Shown: piece after piece, positions 6,527 through 15,838 of the stretch
Layout: each line of letters starts with the position of its first letter
Numbering within the stretch: position 1 is the stretch's first letter
DNA from: Desulfovibrio sp.
GTDB taxonomy: Bacteria > Desulfobacterota > Desulfovibrionia > Desulfovibrionales > Desulfovibrionaceae
NCBI GenBank assembly: GCA_031280915.1
Contig: JAITGC010000038.1
Coordinates: 1-44,162, forward strand
Direction of reading: 5' to 3'
Length of the DNA stretch: 44,162 nucleotides
Made by a program: the position numbers and the translations under genes
Notes under the pieces: generated by a model
Databases searched by the model: none
What the model was told of the DNA's origin: nothing
What the model saw: only the letters and a program-made list of their open reading frames with translations

Positions 6527-8824
6527 TCAACTCATGTCCCAATTGGCCTGCATGGCCCAGACCCCGCAGGGGCAGACTCCGGCGCAGATCCCGCAGCCGA
6601 TGCAGCGCTCCGGGTCGGAAAGGTATTCAAAGCCCCCCTTCTCCAAATCCTTGCGCTCAATGGCCTGTTCAGGGCATGATTTGAGGCACATCTTGCAGTC
6701 CCGGCAGGTTCCGCAACTGACGCAACGCGCGAAATCGTCCTGGGGACGCGGCAGGTCGCAGCCGTGGCATCTGGCGAAAGAGGCCGTGCGCAGGCGCTCG
6801 CCGGCAACGGCCTTTTTCGCCTCCGGCACATATTTCTCCCCGCGCAGCCAGGCATCCGCGGCAAGGGCCGCCTGGCGGCCGGAACCGATGGCGTGTACCA
6901 GCAAGCCCGGCTTTATCACGTCGCCCACAGCGAAAACACCCTCCAGAATACTCATGTCCTCGCCGGGGATCAGCCAGTCCCGAAATTTTTTGACCTCCTC
7001 GCCGATATAGGAAATATCCGGCGCTTCGCCGATGGTGATAATCACCATTTCACCGGGTATCAGAACGCCGTCTTCGGTTATCAGCCCCTTGTCCGTAATT
7101 TCCCTTGTCCGGACAGGCCAGAGAAGCTTGCCGCCCAGGCCCTGGATATGGGCGATCTCGTGGGCAAAGGCCGCCGGTTTCTGCACGTCGATGCAGACAA
7201 CCCGGCGCGCGCCCATGGCATAGGCCCCGGCCGCCGCATCCATGCCCGCGTTGCCGCAGCCGATGACAATGACGTTTTCCGGAACCTCCGGCTTTTCCCC
7301 CCTGTTCACGGCCTTGAGAAAATCAATGCCCGCCGTGATCCTTTCATGGCCAGGCCAGGGAAATATCCGCGGCACATGCCCGCCCGTGGCCACAATCAGG
7401 GCATCATGCCCCTTGCGCAACTCTCCGAATTTTTCGGCGTCAACCGCGCAGTCCGTCACGAATGTGACGCCCATATCCTCAATGCGTTGGAGTTCTCCGC
7501 GCAGCACATGGCGGTTCAGGCGCTGGCGCGGGATAACCTGCTCCAGCTTGCCGCCCATGACGCGGTCGGCCTCGTACACCGTCACCGCGTGGCCCATGCG
7601 GGCAAGCTGCCAGGCCGCCGTCAGGCCGCCCACGCCGCCGCCGATAATGCCGACATGCCTGCCGCTGGGCGCGGCCTCTTTTTCCACCCGTATATTGGCG
7701 GAGAGGGAACCCAGCCCGCCGATCAGCACGGGGTGATCCACACCGGCACGGGTGCAGCTCTCCATGCAGGGATTGGGGCACACAGCGCCGCACACGGAAC
7801 CGGGAAACGGGGTAAAATCCAGCACAAGGCGGCAGGCTTCGTCAACCCTGCCTTCACGCAGCAGGTTGAAACGCCGCTGACTCGGTATCGAGGCCGGACA
7901 GGAAAATTCACAGGGAGCGGCGTGGAGGGCGTTTTCCCACACAGGCGCGCGCAGGCGGTAATCTCCACGCGCCAGCAGGCCGTTGACCCGGAAGTCATCG
8001 CTGAAAACATCGCTGAAGATGCCGCCGCCAACCCACTGTCCGGCACGGAACTCGGCCAGGCTTACGGCCCTGCCGTGGGCGCGCTCCTCATAGGCAAGCG
8101 CGGTGATTTTCCGCCACTGCCCCCAGACGCGAAGGGAGTCGCGCAGATCCGCCCTGTTGACGGCGGCCAGAAATTGTTCCATGCCCCCGGCAAGCCAGGC
8201 GATATCCTCATCGTTCAACCGGCTCAGGCGCACGTCCGGCCTGAGTTGGGAAACAGGGCCGCGAACATAGACCACCCCGCCGACCATGCCCACGCAGGGG
8301 CGCTCGCCCAGCACCGAAGGCATGTCCTGGCAATTGTGCCCGCACACCACCGCCTTGCCGCCGCCCATGAATTCAAAGGAAAAACTGCCCACATGCTCCA
8401 GCACCCAGAATTCCGGGGCCTCATACAGCGGGTCGTGCTTCATGAGAGAACCGGAGCGCGCGCCGGCGCTGCCGCCGATATAGATCACCCCGGCGGCGGC
8501 GCAATGCCCGGCCGTGTCCCCGGCATCGCCGCTCACCACAATGCGCCCTCCGGCATTGAGCCAGCCCACATCGGCCGGAGCGGAGCCTTCCACCAGGATT
8601 TCCGTGTTCGCCATGCACATGCAGCCCACGCGCTGGCCGGGATTGACCACGCGGAAGGTCAGCTTTCCGCCGTCGCGGTTCCAGAGGGGGCCGCCTATAT
8701 CGTGCTGACCGGAAGCTTCAATGTAAAAATCCGTCTCGCCCCTTTCCACCGCCGCCCCGATGGTCAGCAGCAGTTCCTGGGTGGAGAGACGGGTGTTGTT
8801 TTGCACTGTATTTAGGCGCAGCAT
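6527..8824 (-). CDS. gltD: Glutamate synthase GXGXG-domain / FAD oxidoreductase fusion with ferredoxin tail
   Basis: A 765-residue fusion. Residues about 1-250 match the GXGXG beta-helix domain that forms the C-terminus of large GltB. Residues about 303-360 hold the two Cys clusters typical of the N-terminus of GltD (CEFSCPASIP and CGAVCPNPCMESC). An FAD Rossmann motif, GIIGGGVGGLTAAWQLARMG, starts at about 393, and a second nucleotide site, IGCGNAGMDAAAG, at about 521. The tail (686-755) carries a Cys-rich cluster CVSCGTCRDCKMCLKSC and a 4Fe-4S motif CIGCGICAGVCPCG. The role is to bring electrons to the FMN subunit and help channel ammonia. It follows the FMN subunit gene by 21 bases with an AGGG ribosome site, so it is the last gene of the operon. 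Confidence 0.88.
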   Translation of the reverse strand: MLRLNTVQNNTRLSTQELLLTIGAAVERGETDFYIEASGQHDIGGPLWNRDGGKLTFRVVNPGQRVGCMCMANTEILVEGSAPADVGWLNAGGRIVVSGDAGDTAGHCAAAGVIYIGGSAGARSGSLMKHDPLYEAPEFWVLEHVGSFSFEFMGGGKAVVCGHNCQDMPSVLGERPCVGMVGGVVYVRGPVSQLRPDVRLSRLNDEDIAWLAGGMEQFLAAVNRADLRDSLRVWGQWRKITALAYEERAHGRAVSLAEFRAGQWVGGGIFSDVFSDDFRVNGLLARGDYRLRAPVWENALHAAPCEFSCPASIPSQRRFNLLREGRVDEACRLVLDFTPFPGSVCGAVCPNPCMESCTRAGVDHPVLIGGLGSLSANIRVEKEAAPSGRHVGIIGGGVGGLTAAWQLARMGHAVTVYEADRVMGGKLEQVIPRQRLNRHVLRGELQRIEDMGVTFVTDCAVDAEKFGELRKGHDALIVATGGHVPRIFPWPGHERITAGIDFLKAVNRGEKPEVPENVIVIGCGNAGMDAAAGAYAMGARRVVCIDVQKPAAFAHEIAHIQGLGGKLLWPVRTREITDKGLITEDGVLIPGEMVIITIGEAPDISYIGEEVKKFRDWLIPGEDMSILEGVFAVGDVIKPGLLVHAIGSGRQAALAADAWLRGEKYVPEAKKAVAGERLRTASFARCHGCDLPRPQDDFARCVSCGTCRDCKMCLKSCPEQAIERKDLEKGGFEYLSDPERCIGCGICAGVCPCGVWAMQANWDMS

Positions 8825-8845
8825 CGCTTTTTCCCTCGCAAAAGG

Positions 8846-10477
8846 CTAACAGGCATATTGAATGCCCAATTTGTCGGCCACGGCCTTGTCTGTGGAAACC
8901 AGCGCGTCGGAGCGGCCCACGGGCAGGGAACTGTTGCCCACGGGCGCGAGCAGCTTGCGCAGCTCGCTGTCAAAAGCCAGCATGTACCTGACGATATTTT
9001 CCGCGCCCCTGTCTATATCCAGGCGCCTGACCAGGCGCGGATCCTGAGTGCAGATGCCGGTGGGGCATTTGCCGGTGGAACAGGCGTTGCAGCGGCCGCG
9101 CTCATTGCCGACGCAGCCCAGAAGCTGAATGAGAATTTTCGCCATGATGACGCCGTTGGCCCCGAGACAGAGCATTTTGAACACATCGGCCGCCGCATTG
9201 CCGGTCATGCCTATGCCGCCGCCGGCCCACAGGGGAATCTGCCCCTGCAGGCCCTGCATCACCGCAGCGAGGTAACAGTCCCGCAGTTTGGAAACCACGG
9301 GATGGCCGGTATGGTCAAGGGAAACCTCATTGGCCGCCCCCGTGCCGCCCTGTATGCCGTCTATGAAAAAGCCGCCGCAAATTTTGTAGGGATCGCGCAG
9401 AAGATTGTTGTACACGGAAACCGACGTGGCGGAGGCCGCGCACTTGATGGCCACAGGTATTCTGAAACCAAAGGCCGCGTTGAGCGAAAGATGCATTTTC
9501 TGCACCGATTCCTCAATGGAATACAGGCCCTGGTGATTGGGGGGAGAAAGCAAATCCGCCTTGGGCACGCCGCGTATGGCCTGGATATGCGGGGCCACCT
9601 TGGCCGCCGGCAAAAGACCGCCGTCGCCGGGCTTGGCCCCCTGGCCTATCTTGATCAGCACGCCGGCCGGATCGGTTTTCATTTTCGGCAGGGCCTTGAT
9701 GATGCGGTTCCAGCCGAAATGCCCGGAGGCTATCTGCAGAATGACATATTTGAGCTGAGGGGATTCCAGCAGCTTTATGGGCATGCCGCCTTCGCCCGAA
9801 CACATGCGCACGGGCATGTCGTGCTTCTCGTTGAGACAGGCCGTGGCCAGGGCCAAGGCTTCCCAGGCCCTGGTGGAGAGCGCGCCTATGCTCATGTCGC
9901 TGAATATGGCCGGATAAATCCAGTGCACCGGCGGCGTTGCCCCGGTCAGCACGAGATTGTCCCCTTCCACGCGGAAGGGCAGTTCATCGGCTTTCAAAAC
10001 CCGCCCCAGGGGAGAGCGGATGTCAAAGGTATGCCGCTCCGAATCCAGGCTTGGGTCCGTCATCTGACTGATGCGGCCCACAATGATGGAATCCAGAGTG
10101 CGCTGGGCGTTGAGGTTGGTGCGCCCGCCCCGTTTGACAGGCCCCTGGGCGCGGGCCAGCAGGGGAAAACGGCTGTCGGGATTGCGCACCGGGGCAATGG
10201 CCTGATTGGGGCAGACCTTCTCGCACATGCCGCAGCCCACGCAGGCATTGTCCACGTCGTTTTTCTGGGCTATCACAGGCCGGGCCATATGTTCCCGCAC
10301 GGGTTCGGGAAAGCTTTTCCGGGAAACCGTGAGATCGCGGCGGGCCATGACCGGCGCAATGGCGTTGAACGTGCAGGCCGCCGTGCAGGAGCCGCACATG
10401 GTGCAGCGTTCCGGGTGGTAGGATATCTTCCAGGGGAAGTCGTTGCGGGTGACGTCCTGCGTTGTTACTGATTCCAT
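8846..10477 (-). CDS. gltB: Glutamate synthase FMN-binding subunit with N-terminal ferredoxin clusters
   Basis: A 543-residue protein equivalent to the archaeal-type synthase subunit. The N-terminus has two 4Fe-4S motifs, CTMCGSCTAAC and CVGCGMCEKVC. The central TIM barrel of the FMN-binding glutamate synthase domain includes MCSGEGGMP, IKIGQGAKPGDGGLLPA, SPPNHQGLYSIEE, and DGIQGGTGAANEVSLDHTG. The cluster-binding loop CVGNERGRCNACSTGKCPTG follows. It makes glutamate from 2-oxoglutarate and the ammonia released by the amidotransferase subunit. It overlaps the upstream amidotransferase gene by 13 bases, which implies translational coupling. The large number of clusters suits ferredoxin-type electron donors in an anaerobe (inference). 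Confidence 0.9.
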   Translation of the reverse strand: MESVTTQDVTRNDFPWKISYHPERCTMCGSCTAACTFNAIAPVMARRDLTVSRKSFPEPVREHMARPVIAQKNDVDNACVGCGMCEKVCPNQAIAPVRNPDSRFPLLARAQGPVKRGGRTNLNAQRTLDSIIVGRISQMTDPSLDSERHTFDIRSPLGRVLKADELPFRVEGDNLVLTGATPPVHWIYPAIFSDMSIGALSTRAWEALALATACLNEKHDMPVRMCSGEGGMPIKLLESPQLKYVILQIASGHFGWNRIIKALPKMKTDPAGVLIKIGQGAKPGDGGLLPAAKVAPHIQAIRGVPKADLLSPPNHQGLYSIEESVQKMHLSLNAAFGFRIPVAIKCAASATSVSVYNNLLRDPYKICGGFFIDGIQGGTGAANEVSLDHTGHPVVSKLRDCYLAAVMQGLQGQIPLWAGGGIGMTGNAAADVFKMLCLGANGVIMAKILIQLLGCVGNERGRCNACSTGKCPTGICTQDPRLVRRLDIDRGAENIVRYMLAFDSELRKLLAPVGNSSLPVGRSDALVSTDKAVADKLGIQYAC

Positions 10478-11571
10478 CGCCGCACCGCCAGATCGTTGTC
10501 TATGACCACCATTTCCCTCTCATGCGGATAAATGTCCTCCGAGGCGTCACGATCCGGCAGAATGACATTCAGCCCGCATACTTCGGAGGTGATCGCCACC
10601 ATCCTTTCATTGCCGCCGACCACAACCGGGCGCAATTTCTTGGAATCGCAGCAGGTTATCATCTGTCCTTCGGGCAGCAGGCCTATGATTGTGTTGGGGC
10701 CGTTGATTTCCAGATGGGCCAGGGATTCGCGGATGAGCGACAGTTCTTTTCTGTCGGCGCGCTGTTCCGCCTCCACAAAGGGCAGGGGCGTGATGACGTG
10801 CTTGTAGTATTTGATGGGCCATTTCAGTTGGCGCAGCACATAGTGCAGGGTATACAAAAAATTCTGCGAGTCGGATTCAAAGCCGATATAGCCCCGGTGC
10901 AGGGATTTCTGAAATTCCGTATTCTTGGTGTAAAAGGTGTTTTCCCCGTTGGCGCACAGGGTGTAGCCCTGCAAAAAGAAAGGATGGGCCGCGTAGCGCA
11001 CAATGGCGTAATTTGTGTTCTGCCGGCACTGGGAAACAATATTCTTGGCCAGCAGGCGGCCGTCGTCCTCCCAAAGCCCGAAACACACGGCGATATCGGC
11101 CGGGTCTCCGATTTCCTTCAGGGTCAGCACATCCGGCCAAAAGGAGTAGACAAAGCCGTGGCCTTCCTTTTCCAGCAGTCTGCGCAGGGCAAGGCGCGTG
11201 TCCAGCAGCAGCTCCTCGCGCGCCTCCCGGCTCGCGCCGCGCATGTCCCTGGGGTAATCGTAATTGCTGAACACATAGTTGGGCATGGCCGCGATTTTAA
11301 GCCCCGGCCGCAGTTCCAGATCGGGTATCCACTGAAACACCGGGATAAAACCTTTTTTGTCCATGTAATCGTCGGCAATCTGCTTGCCCTTGCCGGTACA
11401 GGCAAAGGAGAGCAGGGGCTTGTCCTTGTGCGGGGCGAAAACTCCCTCCAAATCCTGCATGACCATGGCGAAACCGGAATTGTCGTGCCCCTCCTGCTGG
11501 GGCAGCATGAGCCTCAGCGCCATGGACGGAGGTATGGGCGTTGTGCTTTTGATGGAGCCTATTCTGCACAT
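10465..11571 (-). CDS. Glutamate synthase glutamine amidotransferase subunit (class II)
   Basis: The 368-residue protein begins MCRIGSIK, so Cys2 becomes the N-terminal nucleophile after Met removal, as in class II (Ntn) glutamine amidotransferases. PPSMALRLMLPQQEGHDNSG and CRQNTNYAIVRYAAHPFF fit the stand-alone glutaminase domain found where GltB is split into three parts. It releases ammonia from glutamine for the FMN subunit. It is the first gene of the glutamate synthase operon; GGGGAGA lies about 11 bases before the ATG. A 260-bp repeat-rich gap separates it from adhE, which is transcribed in the same direction. Confidence 0.87.
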   Translation of the reverse strand: MCRIGSIKSTTPIPPSMALRLMLPQQEGHDNSGFAMVMQDLEGVFAPHKDKPLLSFACTGKGKQIADDYMDKKGFIPVFQWIPDLELRPGLKIAAMPNYVFSNYDYPRDMRGASREAREELLLDTRLALRRLLEKEGHGFVYSFWPDVLTLKEIGDPADIAVCFGLWEDDGRLLAKNIVSQCRQNTNYAIVRYAAHPFFLQGYTLCANGENTFYTKNTEFQKSLHRGYIGFESDSQNFLYTLHYVLRQLKWPIKYYKHVITPLPFVEAEQRADRKELSLIRESLAHLEINGPNTIIGLLPEGQMITCCDSKKLRPVVVGGNERMVAITSEVCGLNVILPDRDASEDIYPHEREMVVIDNDLAVRRWNQ

Positions 11572-11831
11572 GATGATTGTCGTCTCCCCTCACAGTATTG
11601 ATGATCAACCCGCCCTGGGCGATTTCGCCTTTTACGCCGCGCCCCCGCGGCGGGTCGCGCCGTGGGCTTCCGGTTTCACCATTCGCAGCCTTTCGGCAGC
11701 CGTTGCCACGTCAGGGGCTTTACGGATGCCTATCCCTTGCGGGTTACGCCGCTCGCTTGCTCACGCGAAAAGCGTGGTTTTCGCTACGCGCTCGCGGCGG
11801 GTCGCGCCGTGCGCTTCCCGCCGCTGCCGGC
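11572..11831. repeat. Repeat-rich intergenic region upstream of glutamate synthase operon
   Basis: Two exact 19-base direct copies of CGCGGCGGGTCGCGCCGTG lie at 11646-11664 and 11793-11811. Between them, GCGAAAA (11765-11771) and TTTTCGC (11778-11784) form a hairpin with loop GCGTGG, related to the one at 3593-3620. The region carries no credible gene. It must contain the adhE 3' end and any promoter for the glutamate synthase genes, but I see no sigma-54 consensus in it. Confidence 0.6.
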
Positions 11832-14513
11832 CTACCCGCCTTTTTTGCCCCGCCGGCAGGATTCCAGGGGTTCGCCGTAATAGGCTTTGCGGTACAGTTC
11901 CTTTAATTCTGAAATAAGCGGATAGCGCGGATTTGAAACCGTGCACTGGTCATCAAAGGCCTGCTCGGCAAGGGCGTCAAGATTTTGCAGAAACCCGGAT
12001 TCGGCGACGCCCGCTTCCTTCAGCGAGGCGGGGATGCCGAGGTCGCCCTTGAGAGCTTCAATGGCCCGCACCAGCCGCGCTGTTTTTTCCAGCCGCGCCT
12101 CGGGCGTGTCGCCCTTTACATCCCCGGCCAGATGCAGCATGTCCGCGATGCGGGCATAGCGCCCCTTGACCCAGGGATACTTGTACTGCGGCAACATGCC
12201 CTGCTTGGTGGGCACATCCGTGGCGTTGTATTCTATGACGTAGGAAAGCATGACGGCGTTGGCCAGCCCGTGCGGCAGATGGAAAAAAGACCCCAGCGTG
12301 TGCGCCAGGGAGTGGCAGACGCCCAGAAAAGCGTTGGCAAAGGCCGTGCCGGCGATGGTGGCCGCGTAATGCATCTTCTCCCTGGGAACAAAGCGATCTT
12401 CCCCGCCCTCATGGGAACGGCGGAGATATTTGAAGACAAGGCGTATGGCCTCCATGGCCGGCGCGTCGGAAAAATTCGTGGCCAGGGTGGACGTATAGGC
12501 TTCTATGGCGTGGGTGAGCACGTCAAGGCCGGCATTGGCGATGAGGGGACGCGGCAGGTCAAGGACGAATTCGGGATCGACAATGGCCATGTCCGGCGTG
12601 AGGGCATAATCGGCCACAGGATATTTGACGCCTGTTCTGTCGTCGGTGATGACGGCAAAGGGCGTCACCTCCGAACCCGTGCCGGAAGTGGTGGGAATGG
12701 CCGCCATCACCGCCTTTTTGCCCAGAGCGGGGAAAGAGGCCACGCGCTTGCGGATGTCCATGAAGCGCAGGGCAATGTCGTCAAAACGGATATCCGGCAC
12801 TTCATAGAGCAGCCAGATGATTTTGGCCGCGTCCATGGGAGAACCTCCGCCCAGGGCGATAAACATGTCCGGCTTGAAATCGTTGACCATGTCCAGCGCC
12901 CGCCTGACCACCGCCATGTCGGGATCGGGCGGCACTCCCGAAAACACCCGGAAGACCAGGCCCATCTCCTCCAGTATCGCGGTCACTTTCCGCACATGGC
13001 CCACCTGTTCCATGGTGCCGTCCGTCACGATGACGACGCGCTTTCTGTCGCGGAATTCCTCCAGCGCCGGACGCAGGGCGCCCCGCTTGTAGTAAATCCT
13101 GGGCGGCACACGGAACCAGAGCATGTTTTCGCGGCGGCAGGCCACTGTCTTGACATTCATAAGGTGCTTCACCCCGATGTTTTCACTGACGGAATTGCCG
13201 CCCCAACTGCCGCAGCCCAGGGTGAGCGAGGGCGCCACGCGGAAATTGTACACGTCTCCGATGGCCCCTTGGGAAGCGGGCATGTTGATGAGCACCCGGC
13301 CGGCGCTCATGGTGTTCTGGAACAGCTCCACGTGTTCCGTGTTGGTCTCGCGCGTGTAGAGCACAGAGGTGTGCCCCGCCCCGGCCAGAAGCACCAGGCG
13401 CTGCGCCATGGCTACGGCGGCGGGGAAATCCGGCGCGCGATAAAAACCCAGCACAGGAGAAAGCTTTTCATGGGCAAAGGGATCGTCGGCCTTGATTTCC
13501 TTGCGCTCGGCAACAAGCACGCGCGTGTTTTCCGGCACGGCAATGCCCGCCATGACCGCGATGCGCGCGGCGGACTGCCCCACAATGGCGCTGTTGAGAT
13601 GCCCGTCCTTGAAGATGACGCCGGCCAGGGCCTCGGCCTGCTTCTTGTCGGCGAAAAAGGCTCCGCGCTGGAGAAATTCCTCGCGCACGGCCTCGGCGAT
13701 GGCGGCCTCCGCCACAACCGTCTGCTCGGATGCGCATATCATGCCGTTGTCGAAGGTCTTGCTGAGCAATATGGAATTTACCGCCATTTTCACGTCCGCG
13801 GTGGCGTCAATCACCACCGGCGTGTTGCCCGCGCCCACGCCTATGGCCGGCGTGCCGGAACTGTACGCGGCCCGCACCATGTCCGGCCCGCCCGTGGCCA
13901 GCACAAGGCTGATATGCCTGTGCCCCATAAGCGCCCGCGTCATCTCCACGGAAGGATTTTCCAGGCAGGCGACAATACCCCGGGGCGCCCCGGCGGCCAC
14001 AGCCGCCTCATGGATGACGGCCGCCGCCGCCGCTGTGGCTTTTTTGGCTCTGGGATGCGGCGAAAAAATGATGCCGTTGCGCGTCTTCAGGCAGAGCAGA
14101 GCTTTGAAAATGGCTGTGGACGTGGGATTTGTGGTGGGCACGATGCCCGCCACAATGCCCAGGGGCGCGGCGATCTCGCGGTAGCCGTCAGCCGGGTCGT
14201 CGGCGATGACCCCGCAGGTTCTGACGTCTTTGTATTTGTTGTAGATGAATTCGGAGGCGAAATGGTTTTTGATGACCTTGTCTTCCAGAATGCCCATGCC
14301 GGTTTCCTCCACCGCCATCTTGGCCAGGACAATGCGACTGGCGGTGGCGGCGCCGGCGGCGCGGTGAAATATGGCGTCCACCTGTTCCTGGCTGTAGGCG
14401 GCGAATATCCGCTGGGCCTCGTGAACGCGCTCTACAAGGGCTTCCAGTTCGTCGGTCATATTGGACGCGCTTGACGCATCCGCCACAGCCGGGGCCGGCA
14501 TTTTTTTCGTCAT
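11832..14513 (-). CDS. adhE: Bifunctional acetaldehyde-CoA / alcohol dehydrogenase
   Basis: The 893-residue length and two-domain order are those of AdhE. The N-terminal aldehyde dehydrogenase half (about 20-450) has GIVAGIVPTTNPTSTAIFKA and the catalytic Cys near residue 260 in NGMICASEQ. The C-terminal iron-dependent alcohol dehydrogenase half (about 460-880) has ALGGGSPMDAAK and the metal-binding His cluster GVCHSLAHTLGSFFHLPHGL. The enzyme converts acetyl-CoA to ethanol through acetaldehyde, or the reverse, using NADH, and typically forms spirosomes. The ATG at 14513 is preceded by AAAGGAA at 8 bases. The ribosome site lies in a tandem repeat (see 14515-14563). It is transcribed alone between dapL and the glutamate synthase operon. 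Confidence 0.92.
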   Translation of the reverse strand: MTKKMPAPAVADASSASNMTDELEALVERVHEAQRIFAAYSQEQVDAIFHRAAGAATASRIVLAKMAVEETGMGILEDKVIKNHFASEFIYNKYKDVRTCGVIADDPADGYREIAAPLGIVAGIVPTTNPTSTAIFKALLCLKTRNGIIFSPHPRAKKATAAAAAVIHEAAVAAGAPRGIVACLENPSVEMTRALMGHRHISLVLATGGPDMVRAAYSSGTPAIGVGAGNTPVVIDATADVKMAVNSILLSKTFDNGMICASEQTVVAEAAIAEAVREEFLQRGAFFADKKQAEALAGVIFKDGHLNSAIVGQSAARIAVMAGIAVPENTRVLVAERKEIKADDPFAHEKLSPVLGFYRAPDFPAAVAMAQRLVLLAGAGHTSVLYTRETNTEHVELFQNTMSAGRVLINMPASQGAIGDVYNFRVAPSLTLGCGSWGGNSVSENIGVKHLMNVKTVACRRENMLWFRVPPRIYYKRGALRPALEEFRDRKRVVIVTDGTMEQVGHVRKVTAILEEMGLVFRVFSGVPPDPDMAVVRRALDMVNDFKPDMFIALGGGSPMDAAKIIWLLYEVPDIRFDDIALRFMDIRKRVASFPALGKKAVMAAIPTTSGTGSEVTPFAVITDDRTGVKYPVADYALTPDMAIVDPEFVLDLPRPLIANAGLDVLTHAIEAYTSTLATNFSDAPAMEAIRLVFKYLRRSHEGGEDRFVPREKMHYAATIAGTAFANAFLGVCHSLAHTLGSFFHLPHGLANAVMLSYVIEYNATDVPTKQGMLPQYKYPWVKGRYARIADMLHLAGDVKGDTPEARLEKTARLVRAIEALKGDLGIPASLKEAGVAESGFLQNLDALAEQAFDDQCTVSNPRYPLISELKELYRKAYYGEPLESCRRGKKGG

Positions 14514-14514
14514 G

Positions 14515-14563
14515 GGCTGATTCCTTTGCAGGCTGGTTCCTTTGTGGGCATGGTTCCCCTGTG
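14515..14563 (-). repeat. Tandem repeat carrying duplicated ribosome-binding sites upstream of adhE
   Basis: Three imperfect units of 16, 16 and 17 bases lie directly before the adhE start: 14515-14530, 14531-14546 and 14547-14563. Read on the minus strand, the two units nearest the gene each contain AAAGGAA and the third contains AGGGGAA, so Shine-Dalgarno-like cores are repeated in tandem. Only the unit at 14515-14530 is correctly spaced for the ATG at 14513. Confidence 0.6.
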
Positions 14564-14572
14564 GGCCGAGAC

Positions 14573-14590
14573 TCCGGCCTTGAGGCCGGA
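14573..14590. terminator. GC hairpin downstream of dapL (possible terminator)
   Basis: TCCGGCCT (14573-14580) and AGGCCGGA (14583-14590) form an 8-bp stem with a 2-base loop, 15 bases past the dapL stop. There is no T-run after it on the minus strand, so intrinsic termination is uncertain. Confidence 0.35.
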
Positions 14591-14604
14591 TACAGGCCGG
14601 TTTT

Positions 14605-15831
14605 TCAACACTGCGCCCGCAGGCGGGCTATGGCTTCCCTGGTGTCTTCGGGAGCGCCGAAGGCCGTCAGGCGCACATAGCCTTCTCCATTGGCGCCGAA
14701 TCCGGCGCCAGGCGTACAGACAAGGGCGGCCGAGTGGAGAAGGCGATCGAAAAAGCCCCAGGAATCCGTATCCCCGGGCACACTCACCCATATATAGGGA
14801 GCATGGACGCCGCCGTGAACATCCAGGCCCATATCCCTTATGGCCGCGCCCAGTTGGGCCGCGTTGCGCTGGTACTCTCCGATGACCTCCAGCACCTGTT
14901 TTTTCCCTTCCGGACTGTATATGGCCTCGGCGGCGCGCTGCACAATATAGGGGCAGCCGTTGTACTTGGTGCACTGGCGGCGGTTCCACAGGCCGTGCAG
15001 AGCGACCTTGCCGCCCTGGCCGTCGCCCACGCGCATATCCTTGGGAATAACGACATAGGCGCAGCGCAGCCCCGTAAAACCGGCCGTTTTGGAAAAACTG
15101 CGGAATTCCACGGCCACTTCCCTGGCGCCCTCCAGTTCATAGATGCTGCGCGGGATGTCCTCATCCTGGATATAGGCCTCATAGGCCGAGTCATACAATA
15201 TCACGCAGCCCTCGCGCCGGGCGTAATCCACCCATCCCCGCAGGGCCTGGCGGGAGAGAACCGTGCCCGTGGGATTGTTGGGATAACACAGATAAATCAC
15301 GTCCGGCCGCCTTTTGGGAAAGTCCGGCACAAAGTCGTTGTCCTTGCCGCAGGGGAGATAGACAATGCGCTGCCAGCGGCCGTCGACATAGGCGCCGGCG
15401 CGCCCGGCCATCACGTTGGAATCCACATAGACGGGATAGACCGGATCGGTCACCGCCACAATGCTGTCCGCGGAAAAAAGCTCCTGAAAATTGCCGAGAT
15501 CGCATTTGGCCCCGTCGCTCACGAAAATTTCATCCGGGTCGATATCCAGGCCGCGCGCCCTGTAGTCATGCCCGGCAATGGCCTCCCGCAGAAAAGCGTA
15601 GCCCTGCTCCGGCCCGTAACCGCGAAAATGCGCCGCGGCGCCCATTTCCTCCACGGCCTTGCGCAAAGCGGCGATAACCGCCGGCACAAGGGGCCGCGTC
15701 ACATCGCCGATGCCCAGGCTGATCACTTTTTTGCCCGGATTGGCTTCCCTGAAGGCCTCCACCTTGCGGGCGGTTTCCACAAACAGATAACTGCTCCGCA
15801 AAGCGAGAAAATTGACGTTGACTGTGGTCAT
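14605..15831 (-). CDS. dapL: LL-diaminopimelate aminotransferase
   Basis: A 408-residue class I/II PLP aminotransferase. [17 protein letters not shown] near the N-terminus and [20 protein letters not shown] are signatures of Dap[17 protein letters not shown] and the PLP lysine in [15 protein letters not shown] are also present. It converts tetrahydrodipicolinate directly to LL-2,6-diaminopimelate, bypassing the acyl-blocked steps of lysine and peptidoglycan synthesis. The start at 15831 (MTTVNVNF) was chosen over the open frame back to 15879 because GAGGAG sits just upstream and the spacing to the dapF stop is 7 bases. It is co-transcribed with dapF, the next enzyme of the same pathway. Confidence 0.92.
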   Translation of the reverse strand: MTTVNVNFLALRSSYLFVETARKVEAFREANPGKKVISLGIGDVTRPLVPAVIAALRKAVEEMGAAAHFRGYGPEQGYAFLREAIAGHDYRARGLDIDPDEIFVSDGAKCDLGNFQELFSADSIVAVTDPVYPVYVDSNVMAGRAGAYVDGRWQRIVYLPCGKDNDFVPDFPKRRPDVIYLCYPNNPTGTVLSRQALRGWVDYARREGCVILYDSAYEAYIQDEDIPRSIYELEGAREVAVEFRSFSKTAGFTGLRCAYVVIPKDMRVGDGQGGKVALHGLWNRRQCTKYNGCPYIVQRAAEAIYSPEGKKQVLEVIGEYQRNAAQLGAAIRDMGLDVHGGVHAPYIWVSVPGDTDSWGFFDRLLHSAALVCTPGAGFGANGEGYVRLTAFGAPEDTREAIARLRAQC

Positions 15832-15838
15832 AAGCTCC

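Noticed and set aside
6764-8815. 683-codon plus-strand frame antisense to the glutamate synthase fusion
   Set aside because: It mirrors a clear gene; its His/Gly/Ala-rich translation is typical of an antisense shadow.
11985-14474. 829-codon plus-strand frame antisense to adhE
   Set aside because: Same reason: an antisense shadow of a strongly supported gene.
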